A stretch of DNA of 64,000 nt from Hyalella azteca (taxonomy: Eukaryota > Arthropoda > Malacostraca > Amphipoda > Hyalellidae): positions 372,001-436,000 of the forward strand of contig NW_025943855.1 in assembly GCF_000764305.2 (NCBI RefSeq), written 5' to 3'. The notes under the pieces are model-generated. The model saw only the letters and a program-made list of their open reading frames with translations, was not told the origin of the DNA and searched no databases. The translations under genes and the position numbers were made by a program. The stretch's first letter is position 1. The number at the start of each line of letters is the position of its first letter. This document shows, one piece after another, positions 24,601-37,900 of this stretch.

Positions 24601-25455
24601 AATCTAAAATAAGATGTATTCAGGAAGAAGGCCTGTCAGAAACTAATATGATTTGCTCTTTTTGACAGTACCAAAATAATTTTCTGTGAAATTCATTTAC
24701 AGCTTTTAGATTTGCAATTCTTAGATCCAATTTTTTTGTTAATCAGCCTATTTTCAATTTTATTGTTATTCATTACATAGGTAGCCATTTTAATTTTACA
24801 AAATGCATCTGTTTATAGCCTCCTCCTTCTTATTGAATTTCACGAAGAATTGATAATTATACTGAGGAGTATAAATGAGAATCTAAAAACGAATCTATTT
24901 AATGCATAACTACAACAACATGAAAAAATGTTTCTACTAAGCATTGATTCTGGGGTCTAATGAGGCTATTGTTTTAAAGAAGTAACAGAAACACTAATAT
25001 ATATGCATGAATAAACACTAATATTATAATATATAAATACACATATACCTATATATGCTAGGATACATAAAGTTCATTATTTTTTACTAGTCATCAAGGA
25101 ACAAATGCACTATAAAAAGCACTCACCTGGTCACAGTAGCAGCATTACATTGAGGTGCTGATATTTTAGCACCAGGTAATAGCTGATTGATCATTGGGGC
25201 ACTGCAGGACCTCTTCAACTTGCCACCACAACCCTCATCTTCACCAGCGCAGTGAGTGTTATTATCAACACTATTTGATAATCCAGCATCAGATGAAGTA
25301 CCATCATTGCTGTAGTTACTGCCACTCATTTCTACCACAAGACCATTGGTAAGGTGAGAGATAGATTGGCTGCGGGTAGTTTGCTCAGGCCTTCTGATGC
25401 CACTATTGCTTTGGCTGCTATCATAGGCATCACTGCTGCTCACTTCCATATCCAT
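21669..25455 (-). CDS. PABIR: PABIR/FAM122-type PP2A-B55 inhibitor with long C-terminal extension
   Basis: FAM122A/PABIR1 binds the B55 subunit and blocks the PP2A active site in the nucleus and cytoplasm. Exons (high to low): 25127-25455, 24368-24455, 23702-23899, 22982-23376, 21669-22680; phases agree and give 673 residues. The landmarks fall in family order. KLKRSCSAPMINQL is at about 79-92. RVCQLREEEGMDVVNRE at 163-179 matches the RLHQIK...EEGMD B55-binding motif. The helix HEREVQSSLQMARTLSQS follows. GRQCFSPSLQ and RRSLSPI come next, then LRTVKRKCES. The human protein is 287 residues, so most of the extra length is a Ser/Pro/Asn-rich tail with three NPF motifs near 460, 488 and 518. The start is MDMEVSS at 25455; an acceptor-like CAG lies just upstream, so a 5' UTR exon is likely. 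The donor at 22982 (GTCTGT) is weak but is the only nearby one in phase. Confidence 0.9.
23926..24172. repeat. 18-bp tandem repeat beside a PABIR splice acceptor
   Basis: About 13 copies of TATTCTGCTGTAAGCATG with C/T variants (TGTAAG/TGCAAG, GCATG/GCACG). On the sense (minus) strand each unit contains CTTACAGCAG, a good acceptor-like motif. The array ends about 25 bp from the real acceptor of the 23702-23899 exon. An N at 24072 breaks it, so copy number is unreliable. Confidence 0.93.
24072..24072. other. Ambiguous base (N), probable collapsed gap
   Basis: The only N in the window sits inside the 18-bp tandem array, followed by a divergent TATAAGAGAAAG patch. This suggests an unresolved join in the repeat. 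Confidence 0.9.
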
Positions 25456-28289
25456 GATGGGCCTGATTTTATTAGACAATTGATGATCTCAGTAATTTCA
25501 ATTTTAACATTATTACTAATACATCTTTATAATATAATAGTTGTACAAGTATCCCTGAAAATAGTAGAAAAGTGATCAAAGCTCAAGAGTCTCTTATCTA
25601 ACTTTATTTAGTCTATGTGCAAATATTCAAAATTTTTAATCCATTACAAGAAAGTATGAACCATTTTAATATCTGTTTAGTCAGATGGATTATTTTAAAT
25701 TCTGCGTATTGAAGGAGCAAATTGCAGTTGAAGAATTTTGTAACCAGTCACTATGCTTACAGAAATATACGCAGTACCGTCAATCGGGTCTACTCGGGAT
25801 GGGCGGGGTAACTCGGGACAGTCCGACACGGTGTAAAACTGTTTTAGTAGTAAAACTAATTGGAATATTGCAAAACTAAATATAGTGGCGTAAATGTCAA
25901 CATTTTTCCTATCTATGTAGTATAAAGGAAGTTCAAAAATACTACTGGTACATTTACTAGCTTTGAAAAATTCCTGAAAAAAATGTTGAAAAAGGATATT
26001 TGAAAAGTTACTTCTGCCAAGGTCTGTAGTAAAAAAAATATTTGCCGTATTAAAAAATTTTGCTTAGAAAAAAGTGGCAGACAAGTGTCAGCATGAAAAC
26101 TTTATTTGCGGAATTTACATACCTCAAAAAATGGCGGCCATTTCCGCACGGCGGGGCTACTTGGGACACCCCCTGGGGCTATTCGGGACACCCCCAAAAA
26201 CGCATTTACTGTAGAACCTCAGTTAGCAAAGGCTCCAGTTACAAAAAAATCCATTGAAAACAAAGAATATTGATTACATTTACCTTGCTCAGCAAAAAAA
26301 ATTTCACTTATCGAAAAATTAGTGCATCATCGGTCATCACAAAATTGTGCATAGAATGTCATATACCGTTAACCGGGGCTACTTGGGACGGTTTTGAGAG
26401 TTTTTTGTTAATAACTTCTTACAATGAAACATTTCATTAACAAGTTTAAGCTCGTTTTATAGCTATTTGCGAGGGCTATCGAATGGCATCTTCAAAAAAT
26501 TCCATATGCTATTCATAAGGTGCCAGAAGCAAAAAAGTGTCCCGAGTAGCCCCGTCGAACGGGGCTACTCGGGGCACTGGGAATAAAACTTCATTTTAAA
26601 ATATTTGAAGCATGCAGAGCGTACTCATTTATTACTAACAGACTCAGTACTCTGAAGTCCTCTTTCACTGTAGATGATGTAGAGGTAGAATAAATGACAT
26701 TTTCTGTGATTTTTACTTGTTTTTCCTATATTGATATGATATTGCCATTACATTAATCACCGTATTATTGATGTGACATTATCGTATTATTGATGCAATA
26801 TTACCGTATCCATGAACAAGCCATTGAGCATTTACAACAACCTTGTCCACTACAAGCTTCATATCAGCAGCCATATAGCATTTTTCTGTATCTGTAAGCT
26901 TACACTGGATACACTCAAGCAAGCTTACGGCACTGGATGCTAGTGGGGAAAATGTCTACTTCTTTCGGAAATTTCGCGGCTGGCGAGCCCCCTTTTTTCA
27001 GTGTATATGAAATCTCGCGGCTCCATAGTCACGGAAATTCATTAAATTAAAAATCTCGCGGCTCCTCAGTGGGTGACGTGTGGGGCAACCTCTCGGAACG
27101 ACCGACAGAGGGAGTTGCCGGCTATGAAATAACATGAAGTATTTTAAAGCGTCGTCAATACTCAATCGTAATGCTGCGCCGCGGGCAACGGCAGCCGGCA
27201 GCGAATTAGTTGAGCTCATGTTCTTGCCACGTGTGGTTATTGAAGGACGACTCCTGCCCTAGTTTGCACGACTTCTAAATTTAATCAAGACTGTGCGGTA
27301 TTTATACAACTGTGAGTATTCCTGTCATTCTATGGCCATAATTAGTTTGGACTTTGGTTTTAATACAGAACGTAGATCAGCGTCAAATTTCATACGTAAT
27401 CATACAACTTGATACAAGACTACGCCTTGTATGTATGATTACGCTTTACTGTACCTGGTAACTTGCGTAATATTGACTGAAAACGTTTGCCACATTAAGC
27501 TGAGTGCCGACTAAAGTTCTTTAGTTCTAACTTAGTCTTAGTTCAAGCCCGAGCTGCCGACTAAATCCAGCACCTTACTAACCTTTTTCTGTCCGTCCAT
27601 GGAAATGGAAGGCTGGAACCTGGAAGCAATGACACTTGAAAGTTGAAAGCTGTTTGTTAGCTCTAGTCAGACTAGTGTAGTATAGTTTTAATTTTCAGCC
27701 TCTGCTATTTTCAATTATTTTAATACGATTTTTTATTGTTCATTTTGGAATTTGATAGAAACCTATCGAACAGTGAACCAGATATATTCTGCGCTCAAAT
27801 GTTTAGGTCAAACACACACGTCATCCTGAGACGAGTGCTGATTGCAAAATCGTTAGGTCGAACTTCGATGAAATCGAAGCCGCCGACTACCCTTAGTACC
27901 TACCCTAAAGCCGCAGTTGATTTTGTGACTGAAGTAACACAATTAGCATTGCACTGTTGGAATTGATGAAGTTCTGATCGTGCTCGTATTCACGATACTT
28001 GTAGTTGTAGAGTTACAGTGTCGAGGATATTTTGTAAGTTTTATCGAAAAAAGAAAAACTTGTATTGTGTTCTAATGCAATTTTGGAGTTAAATGCGAGT
28101 TTTATACTAAGAGTATATTATAACAGGATTAGGTATGCATGTAAATCGAAACTGGGTTCGGAATAAGGGGTTTCGGGAAAATTTGATTCTTTGATTGCTT
28201 GGATCCTCCTTCCCGGATAAATTATTTTTGATTTCTAATACATTACGAACTGCAGTACCGGATACAGGCCTACGATTTTAGGTTCCCAA
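25456..28289. other. Intergenic between two head-to-head genes
   Basis: Lies between the starts of PABIR (minus) and the zinc-finger/transposase-like gene (plus), so it probably holds both promoters. It contains the GGGGCTACTYGGGAC repeats (25774-26577) and a TCGCGGCT-bearing moderately GC-rich patch near 26970-27230 with no convincing coding frame. Confidence 0.5.
25774..26577. repeat. Dispersed GGGGCTACTYGGGAC repeats, one forming a 41-bp palindrome
   Basis: The motif recurs near 25787, 25807, 26152, 26176, 26383 and 26560. At 26537-26577 an inverted pair makes a 19-bp stem with one mismatch and a 3-nt loop (arm GTGTCCCGAGTAGCCCCGT). ACCGTCAATCGGG (about 25776) and ACCGTTAACCGGG (about 26366) look like repeated ends of one unit. 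Probably a non-autonomous element; the superfamily is not identified. Confidence 0.7.
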
Positions 28290-29220
28290 ATGAGTGTGCC
28301 CAAGGGTACAAGCAGCTCTATTGCCGACTGCTTGGCCGATGACCCCGAGGCCGGCCCTTCAATGGCAAGCCTGCCAACCCAACTCTCATCTTCTCGTATG
28401 CAGGTGATTAAACAAACTAATTTTATCAATTAAACTACTTTTATTGATCTTTGGACATTTGCTTCATGAAATTAAAATATTCTATCTCTCTCCAGGCGTC
28501 ATGACACAGGAGTTTCCATACTTGGATTACCTAATGGCATTGAACATCGTACGCTAATTCAATCAATGAAATAATCAATCCGTACCAAAGTCATTGAACA
28601 TTTTAAGCTAAATAAATCGATTAAATTAATGAAAAATATATTGTTTTCAACTTAGTCAACTTTTAAGAAATAATTTAACTTGTTCGACTTTGTTTCCATA
28701 TCAAAGATATAGAACCGAGGATTTGAATAGTCACTGAACTATATTATAGTGAATTTGATATGTAAGAAATAGTACAGTAGAGCATGGACGTACATCCAAA
28801 ATTTAGAGAACTACGGTTAAGTGTTCAGGAGAGCCTGCATTCATAATGATACTTGAGTTGTTCAGAGTACCGTATTCACTCATTATTGTTTAACTTCGGC
28901 AGACGCTTGAAGAACAGAAGCGGGCTTGGAAGAAGGTATTAGGAGGCGGAGGAGAGTCTGCATCGAAGAAAGCAGGCAACCAGGCCAGTGACATAAAAAA
29001 GCAGAAACGAAAAGAATATGTATGTCTTGAGTGCGGCCACCTGCTCGCTCGAAAGACACGAAGTTATTGCGAACGGCATGCCCAAGAGCAACACAAAGGA
29101 GAACCTGACTATCAGTGGACAAAATCGATTGTTTTTTGTGACTCACCTCTGAACACTAAAAAACGAAAAATAGATAACATTCCTGCTCTTCACTTACCGT
29201 GCGACCATTCACTTGAGCCT

Positions 29221-29364
29221 CGCGCCCGCTCGCCGCTGTCTCCACGCACCCGCTCGCCGCGGTCTCCACGCACCCGCTCGCCGCGGTCTCCACGCGCCCG
29301 CTTGGCTCGGTCTCCACGCACATGCTCGCCGCGGTCTCCACGCACCAGCTCGCCGCGGTCTCCA
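29221..29364 (+). repeat. 24-bp coding minisatellite encoding an RS-type octapeptide
   Basis: Six copies of a 24-bp unit (core CGCTCGCCGCGGTCTCCA) encode R-T-R-S-P-R-S-P in the frame of the plus-strand gene. The first TGA follows 13 codons after the array, at 29404. Confidence 0.88.
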
Positions 29365-32080
29365 CAGCTTTCTTCCATGACTGGGCCCATTGCATCAGTC
29401 TCATGAAGACCTAACACTCTCGAGTCATTCGTTAAAATACCTGGCAAGACCAAATCTTTGCTCGTTGAAGATGTATCTAAGTCGGACTCAATTTTGGAGG
29501 CTATCTTTCAACGTATTGACTCTCTTGGTGAGAAAATAATCGAAAAACCCACATCAAGCGCTTGCTGTTGTGTTTCATCCAAAGAAAAGGTCAGTTCTGG
29601 TGTTAGAAATATTTCTCTTCCTTTATTTTGTTAATTTCTAGCGAGATTTTTCTGGTTGCATTTTGTAATTACCAAGATTTTCCTCAATTTGTATTTGAGT
29701 GATATTCAGTTTGAGTAGCTGAATGCGATGGAATAATGTGACGTTGAGATCATAACTAATCAGATAAATAAATTTTAGTAAGTTATATATTTATAATATA
29801 TACAATATTTTCATAAACAAACTGTCGTGTTCATGACATATGTGTGCGAAAAAAGTCGGACATGTTGTTCTCGCGCGTAAGTAGTACAGGTGAGAGTATC
29901 AATCGTAATAAGATCGCAAATAATGTGTTGCTGATATTTAAAGTGCTAATTTGCACTTCTTCCTTAGGAAAAGTTCAATAGCTTCTGCTGAAGTGTCGAG
30001 CAGTAATTCGCTAATTTTGTATCTCTCATTTCACAGAGTCAGAGTTTAGCGACGGAGTCTTATTTGATGACGGCTAGAAATGTGGCTACTCTTAAGTCAT
30101 GCACATCTTTACTTGCTATTAGCCAGAATTCATCCATCATAATCGAAGAGGGAGAGGGAGCAAGCTGCAAAGTGTATTGCAGTGTATGCAGGGCTGCATT
30201 TGGATTGCAGGGGAAATTTGACCATGGCAGAGTGTGAGTTTGAATTAATTTGCACGGTAGTCATATAATTTAATTTTTTTACATGGGAATTAAATTGAAA
30301 AATTTCACTATGCTTAAAATGAAATTGAATTTTACTAGCTACTTCTATTTCCCTTTAGAATGCGCATGCTCTGTTTTCTTGCTCCGTTTTAGCAGTTCGA
30401 TTGCCAATACTTGTGCGATTGTGCCGTTATATTCTTTTCAGAATGGAATCTTCAAGGGAATTCTGCCGTGGCTTCCGTGTTGAGTCGACTGAACTTTTGT
30501 CCTCGGAAACTCAGCGCAGAAAATTCTATAGCATCCGTCGAAAAATTGTCGACCATCTTCTCGGTGCATCATCAAGTGGCGACGCTCACATTCAAGCTGT
30601 TCTTGATTTTAAGAATAAAACGGAGGAGCAAAGCCGAGTACAGAAAGTTGCGGTCTCTCATGTGTCTGCAGCCTTGGCATGCATCAAGATGAAGTCGGCA
30701 GGAGTGAACTATGAGAATATCATAGCACTCCTAGCGGGTCTCGGTGTGGATGTGGGGACACTCCAGCATTCTCGGTAAGCAATATTCTTTTTGCTTAGGA
30801 AATCATTTTGCAGCATTCAAAATTCAGCTTATTTATAACTAAGCAGTGTTTTCTCCAACCTTAATAAATATATAATTATTGAAGTAACATTTTAGGCCCC
30901 TTTTTTCGTGAACCATTATTTCAATCATAAGATGTGTTTTTGAGCTAAATGCATTTCATCTAAGAAAATATCATTTGAAGTAGTGGAAAGTATTCGAAAT
31001 AATAATATACGAGTAAAATCTCTAAACTTGCAGCAAACAAGTGAAGCCTCTTTGCGAAGCTTTACTTGGTCAGTGTCGCCTAGGTATGCATGCTTACCTG
31101 AGTACCTCACTCGTGAGTACTGGATTCCCTCCTCATTTTGCTAGTGCATGTGACAAGAGCACACCCGGGCGAGAAACCAATCATGCTATCATGTTAATCG
31201 TAAACCCCGATGGTGTGAAGAAAGCTGTACCAATAGGAGCACCTAAGGTTTACTCTTGTACTGGGGAGCATTCAATTGGTGATGAACTTGCTGGAGGAAC
31301 AGCTGAAGAGCTAGCCACTCAAGTCATTAATACTATAAAAGAGTTTTGTCTCATATCAGAAGAATCCCTCTCTTCTCATACTGGTAATACTGTTCATTTG
31401 TTACACTACTGGGAAACTTTCACTTGGAATTGAGTAAAAATTTTGCTTTTAAGCGTATTTTAGCTCCGAAGCGCGAGTAGTGTTTTGTATTAATCTCTCA
31501 ATCTTTTGTCTTAGTCAGCTTTGACCTATCCACAGTCCTATCTTCGTTATCAATTTTTTTCTATGTACCTCAATTTTTTAGTTTAAAAATTTTGAAGTCT
31601 TAATACTAACATGGAATAAAGAATTACTTATTTTATTGCTTCAGGTTGTTGCATTGGCATTGATTCAACTAGAAAAAGGCTGTTTGACAATTATCTTTAT
31701 CATTAATCGTTTCCAAATTTGCCACAAAAAAATCAGCTTAAATGAAAATATCTTCATATAAATACAACACAAAGCAACGAAATTAGGTTTACTAGTAATT
31801 CTTATCCTCTGACCTCCTCCTCTCTTTATTTGTGCTCTGCTTCAACAGTAAAGTCAAGAGGAAAAGTATTGGTACCAAAAAACATAATTTTAAAATTGCA
31901 TGCAATACAATAAATTTGCTATTACAATCAAGTTAAGAGTTCCACGAAGTAAGTTTGGACTGATGATCGACTCAATGCTTCTTAATTTGATATTCCGTTG
32001 CTAAATTAAAAGGAAGTGAACGTTGAATTAATGGGCCTACTCCGTGAATTAGCCTCAAGTTGCCAGTGTAGTAACGCTTT

Positions 32081-32392
32081 GCATGTGTGTCGTGCCGAAA
32101 TCGCAAAATTGCCAATTCCATGGAATCGGCTGACAGTTTGCCAATCTGTAGAATCAGCATTTTGTTATTACAGGAATCTGGGGTTAGGTCAGTCAGCCAA
32201 GTTCTTTTTTTTTAATTTAAATTTAAAGGAAGTAGACCTAACCATTTCGAACTCAAACTAGATTTATGTTCTAACTCTTGACTCTAACGTCCGATGTTTT
32301 TAATCGGCAATGAAATGCTTTTCTACAGATTTGGTAAACTGGCTGCCGATTCCATAGAATCGGCAGTTCCGCGATTTCGGCACGACTTGTGC
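32081..32392. repeat. Fold-back element in an intron of the zinc-finger/transposase-like gene
   Basis: Two about 80-bp arms (32081-32162 and 32308-32392) are inverted copies sharing GTCGTGCCGAAATCGC, CCATGGAATCGGC-like and AATCTGTAGAA segments, with a spacer of about 145 bp. Each arm has an inner palindrome around ATTCCATGGAAT. It lies about 45 bp before the acceptor of the exon that opens with the in-frame TAA. Confidence 0.8.
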
Positions 32393-34939
32393 ATATCTTG
32401 TCTTGTAGTGCTGGTTTATTTCCATATTTCCTTGCAGCGTTGTAATTTGAGTACCGGTATTGGTTGCTTTTCGCTGACATGTTCGCTGCTGGACGTGGCT
32501 ACTCGGAATACATAGCAAGCTCAATCGGGGGGGATTCGAAGGCCACTTTAGCTTCTCGTCTTGTAGCCACAAGGTAAGAAATTATTGTTGAATTGTTATA
32601 GTTTTATGCTAAGAATATTACTTTAGAACTGGCACCAGTATATTCAAATATACCAATCTAAAAAAACTCTGACTAAATTCTTTACATGTAACTGAAATAC
32701 GTAATTATACATTTTTGGCAACGCTTAATTGATTTAGATTTGAAACAGTCACACAAGTTCCTCTATACCTAAATACTGTTTATAGCAACTCGGTGTACGA
32801 AACGAAATATTGGCATCTACTGACTCGTGGACATTCCAGATTCTTCAGCTTTTCAGTCGCGGTTCTTGACTTGCTCTACAAGAGCTACAAGCCACTTGTT
32901 CGAGTCTTCATACAGAATCAAGCGACAGCAAGCCCGGTAGATGCTGTTAAGTTTAAAATTCGTGGACAAGATTTTGCAGTGGAACTGGTAATGATCCTGG
33001 ACATATTGATACCCCTCAAAGACTTGATGGAACGATGCCAACGCGTCGAACAGTACATCTGGAATTCGGTTTCGTGGATTTGAGACACTTTGGGGCGATT
33101 GGACCGCATCAGTGACGAACTCGAACAGCTCAAAACGTTAGCTGATCTCTCCCGCCTTCCTGTTCACTTATTTCCGAACACCCGAAAACACTCGGAAGAA
33201 CTATGCAGGCGGACGTTCTTTGGTCTTGACCTTCTAGAAGGCTGGCTAACACGGCCAAATCCCCGACGCAGCAAGTCGGACGGCGTAGAGTGGGTGCTGT
33301 ATGACCCTGAAGAGTATCTCCATGAAGTGGCAGAGCTTTGCAACAATTTGAAATTAGCTCTACGAAAGCGGTGAGTTTGATTTTGACAATAATTAAGGCT
33401 CCCTCATTATTGCAATTTATTTTACAAAAATTATAAGTACCTATATTATTTTTATCTGCATTTGCATAACAGTGAATCAATAAATACATAACCGCAAGGA
33501 TTGGTAAAATTATATGTTTCACTTTAAAATGTTTGTCTTTAATATTTTTTAAAATTTTTATCCAGTTATCAAGATTGCTCAAACCCTGTAGCCCACCTTC
33601 TTGACGAGTGCATGAATCCGCGGCGTGTTCTGGAGCGTTTGACCGGCAGTCGAGCTGGGCCTGGTGGGCGACCAAAGCTGGACCAAGGCAATAAATTCAA
33701 GCTTGGAGGAGCCACATCTTTTCATACCTTCTTCAGCTTTGTTTGCTCCCTCTCCCAAGTCTGTGATGTGAATACTTTTTTGTATAACTTATTGTTTCTA
33801 TGTGTAAACCTAATAATGCTACAACTGTTTGCACTTTTTAACAAATTTATATAGTTGTTAATGATTGGTGAGCTGATGAACTTGTATATCAATTTCAGCT
33901 AGACTTCTTACTTAACGTTTAAGTTGTTATAATTTGATACAGCTCCACTTACTTTGAGAAATCAATTCATAGTGTAATATAAACCTTACTAATTCACTAG
34001 AAGGGATATGAGCCTATTTAATCAAAAATATTGGTAGCCGTTTTAAATTTTTCTTCCTATGTAAAAACTTGGTTGCAAAAGAACATTTAGATTATTAAAA
34101 GCTATCAACAATTTCAGGTACAAAAAAGGCAGTCTGAAGAAAATCTCAACTTTGACCCTAAGCTTTCGAATGAAATTTACTTCGTGTATTGCAATTTCAT
34201 CTACGATTGTGTATGGGGTAAATCGGGTTTCTCCCTCAACACCTGGTTTCCCGAGCTCCCAGAAGTATCCTGCCAGCTGGTGAAAATGTCGCGTTGCTCA
34301 ACAGAGGAGAAGTAAGAGTTCAAATTTTCAAATGGCGTTTCTCATTCAAGCGTCTTCGATGAAACGTCCTTTTTGCAATCTTTCTACGTGGATAAAAAGA
34401 AGAGTGCCAGGTTGAGAGAATGTAATTTTGTCACCAACAAATATCATATTAAGAAATACAGTTCTTGATATTTATTAATTATAAGCGAAGCCACATAAGT
34501 AGTATAGTTTTACACCCAAAGAAATCGTCTCACTGCAACAAACTAAACATGTCTTGCAGGTGTTTGAAAGGGTCGGACAGGAACTCTGCACTGCTTTTGA
34601 TGTGGCTGTGTCCATGGGTGGGTGTGAAGCTGTGGTTGAGTCCTTCTACTCCGTTGTGGATACCCAGCGGAAAGGAAGTACTATGTCAAACGAGACATTG
34701 GAATTGCAGAGTATTATAGATTGGTGCTACCCCGAACCCTACAGGTGCCCTGCAACCATGGAGACAGTTGCCAACTTGATGCTGGATGGAAATTTTCTCC
34801 TGGGAATAACTCCTTCTTCCCCCTCGATTCGTACGGACACCAAGAACAAGTCTCCCTTCTCAGAAGTGAGCAAGGTTCTACAAAGGCTCAAAAATGAACC
34901 AGTCAAGTATGCATTTCTCTTGCATACTGATGATTCTAG

Positions 34940-37900
34940 GTAAATCATATAAGACAAGTGCACGAGCAATGCATTGGTAATCGGCTTCCACTTCATTTGA
35001 GATGCGCTGTCACTTGCAACATTTTGGGCAGCCATTTGCATTTTTATGTATGTGAAGCAGTGACCACTCCAGACACCCATCACTGGGCTGTATTGCAGTC
35101 TATACTTTAAGGGGGAAGATTGTGATGCGATGTAGTAATCTTTCGTAATCTCTTCGTTCCTTAATACCAGCTTGATTGATATTGTTATGCGCAATACTAC
35201 AATTAGAATTAATTTGCGTGCTACTCACGTTTGGTCAATATTTCTTTTATCGTTGGCTGAATGCACGTTTAGTTTGCTTAGCATTCGTAAACCTTTTTGA
35301 ATATTTCATACAATGGTATTAGAATAATAAGCAGGTTTCACTAAAAAGTATTGTTGGTTTAACTATCTGTAAATAATAATCAGTTAACGTTTACGCTAAA
35401 GAAGTCAGTTTGGAGATTTTACGTTATGTGTAAAAACTGGAATTTTTACGTTTCTCGTCTCGGAACAAACTTTTGCCTTGAGTAATACAACACATCCTAA
35501 GCTATTCATTAAAAAACTTTATGCAACAAATTTTTTAGTTCTAAAATTATTCGAAATGTTGCCAAAATGTAAAAACATTCAATGTGGTTCTGTTCAAGCC
35601 ATTTAGTTCTGTACAGGCATACGATGTTTAGTCATCTTCACTGGGGAAAAAAAAAAGCCTAGGTAGAGCTAGCCTTCATAAGTAATGCTGTTAAAGTTGT
35701 CTACAGATGTGTCTTTTTCGTTTTTCCACTGGTTGTAAGAAAAAATTATTCTAGCAACTGTATCCCGGGCTTTACTGATTGATAAGGTCCGCGGATTAGT
35801 ACCACGTAACCACGCTCCTATCGTACTCCACTACTGAACTAATTTCGCGGTTCAATAATGGTTTTCCACGGCTTGTGAAATAGACTTACGGCTTGAAAAT
35901 TCCTTAATTCACGGCTCCAGAATTCCAGTCGCGGCCCGGAGAGTAGATTTTTCCAGACTAGATATGAACTAATAACGCGCTGAAAATCTTTAATTCCAGA
36001 AGCACAGAAACTGTAGTAATTATCTCAGGATTCAGGGCTTTCAAAACGTTTGGCTCTGCAGATCTCTCCCCCAGGTAATGAGACGCCGGGCGCGAGTCCG
36101 GACATAAATTTGTCCGAGACGATAATGAGCACTTGCTGTGGCAACATTCTATTTATCTATTATGTTGCGTTTTCAACATAACCAAAAACATTGTGATACT
36201 TTTTGCCTATATTAATATGTAATCCTTATTTTTCAATATGTTGATAATATGTTAATACTCATGCTGTATGTCGTAAAAATACTGTAACATGGTGCAATTC
36301 TATAGGTTATTCAAAAGAACCTGGTCTTATGTCATTTTGAACCGATCGACTAACACAACCTTACCCGGCAAAAGCTTTCTTGCTTCTGAAGAAAGGGGCT
36401 GTTCGTCAGCTGAGCTGACACTGGCCGTGGGCGGGCCTTATTTGAATTTTAACACATGCATCCATTTGAAATCCTAGACCCATAGGGCCATATTATATGA
36501 GTCAAAGAGCCTAAATTTTTAATATCTATATAAAAAATGTACGTTTCTGCATCGATTATAATGCTGTTAACATTAACAAACTTTGAAGTATCTCTAATGC
36601 AAGAAATACTTGCTTAAACAATTTTATTTTCATTATAAGCAACTGGATGCAAAAATCGGTCGCAAGAACCAACATTGGATGGTTATTTGTGAATAATATT
36701 TTTGATTGTGATATTATAACATATTTCTGATTGTGAAATAATTTTGATTGTGATATTGACACTTGACAGATATTCAACATTTGAATATCGAAGTTCTAAC
36801 ATCATGAATTACGAGGTAAGAGTGTAAGGACTTGGCAAAGCTAGAATCATGGCTGAGGCTTAAGTTCGTAACTGATGTCATTGTAATTTTTTACGTCATT
36901 GATATCATTGTGGAACCAACGTAGCTAAGTAACTAAGGAATTTCCCAGTTCAAATATTTATTGATTTATTACTATCAATTTCGAAACTCCACATATTTCT
37001 AAAGGGAGTTGTGATAAGACCATGGGGATGGGGTCGAACTGTTGAGTTTAGACCATTACAACTTGCAAGAGGGGCCCAAGGGCCAAGGGCATGGGGCCTT
37101 GCGAAGGGTTAAGAACGACGCACGGCAGTGGACCGATAAGTACTCACAATAATTGCCTGCCACCATGTACTGTAATAATACATCATATGTATGATCAACT
37201 AATTTGCAGTTGGTTAATGATTTTCGTCATAGTGACAAACCAGAGATTTTTTAGAATCAGTTCATTTTTAATTTCCTCATTTACCCAATATTTAAACCAA
37301 TTTCTTATGTATGATGATGCTGGTACCCAGGATACTTTACTGGTCTACTTATAGGACTCAAAAATGAACTTGAGGAAGAGTGTAAAAAACTCTCTGCTTT
37401 GCCACTATGATTTTCGTCTTTATTATTGTATGATTAAAATGTTTACCTTTGTTTCTTGAATCAGTTTTTAGTAAGAAACATCACATAGTATTAGAGTTGC
37501 TACTGCATTATATAAAGTAGCTGCTCATGACCGCATCGTAGGAGACGGAACTGTTAGCGTGCACTGTGGAGTGGAACTGTGGAAGAAGGTGCGATGGATG
37601 CAGTAATTCAGTGCACTAAAACAATATAGGTGTTTATTTTCTACGCTCAAGGATTAAGGCAACGTAATGAGTAATATTTTTTAAACAAAATTGAGATGTT
37701 GGTCTTTTAAATGATGAATCATGAAAACATAGCAATTCCGTGAGAATGTTCAAGATCTCTAACAAAATCCGTGCAATGGCAGTTCGGTGTAATTCCGTGA
37801 GAATTTCGAAATGCAGTACTCCTGATCATTACCTTAAATTTCCAATCAGGCCTATAAACATGCATAAAAACAATTGTTTCACTTGCAAATTTTAAAAATC

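Noticed and set aside
26998..27219. Minus-strand 73-codon ORF in the GC-richer patch
   Set aside because: No signal, domain or splice context, and the patch resembles another repeat-like patch at 35780-36110.
29156..29453. Minus-strand repetitive ORFs
   Set aside because: Antisense shadows of the RS-type coding repeat; the plus frame joins to neighbouring exons in phase.
33081..33083. Selenocysteine reading of the in-frame TGA
   Set aside because: The same gene also has an in-frame TAA, the family is not a selenoprotein type, and I saw no SECIS-like structure near the 3' end.
34280..34311. Frameshift in the zinc-finger/transposase-like gene at exon 34118-34311
   Set aside because: Apparent only with the stronger GTAAGA donor; the GTGAAA donor at 34280 restores phase, so I did not count it as a lesion.
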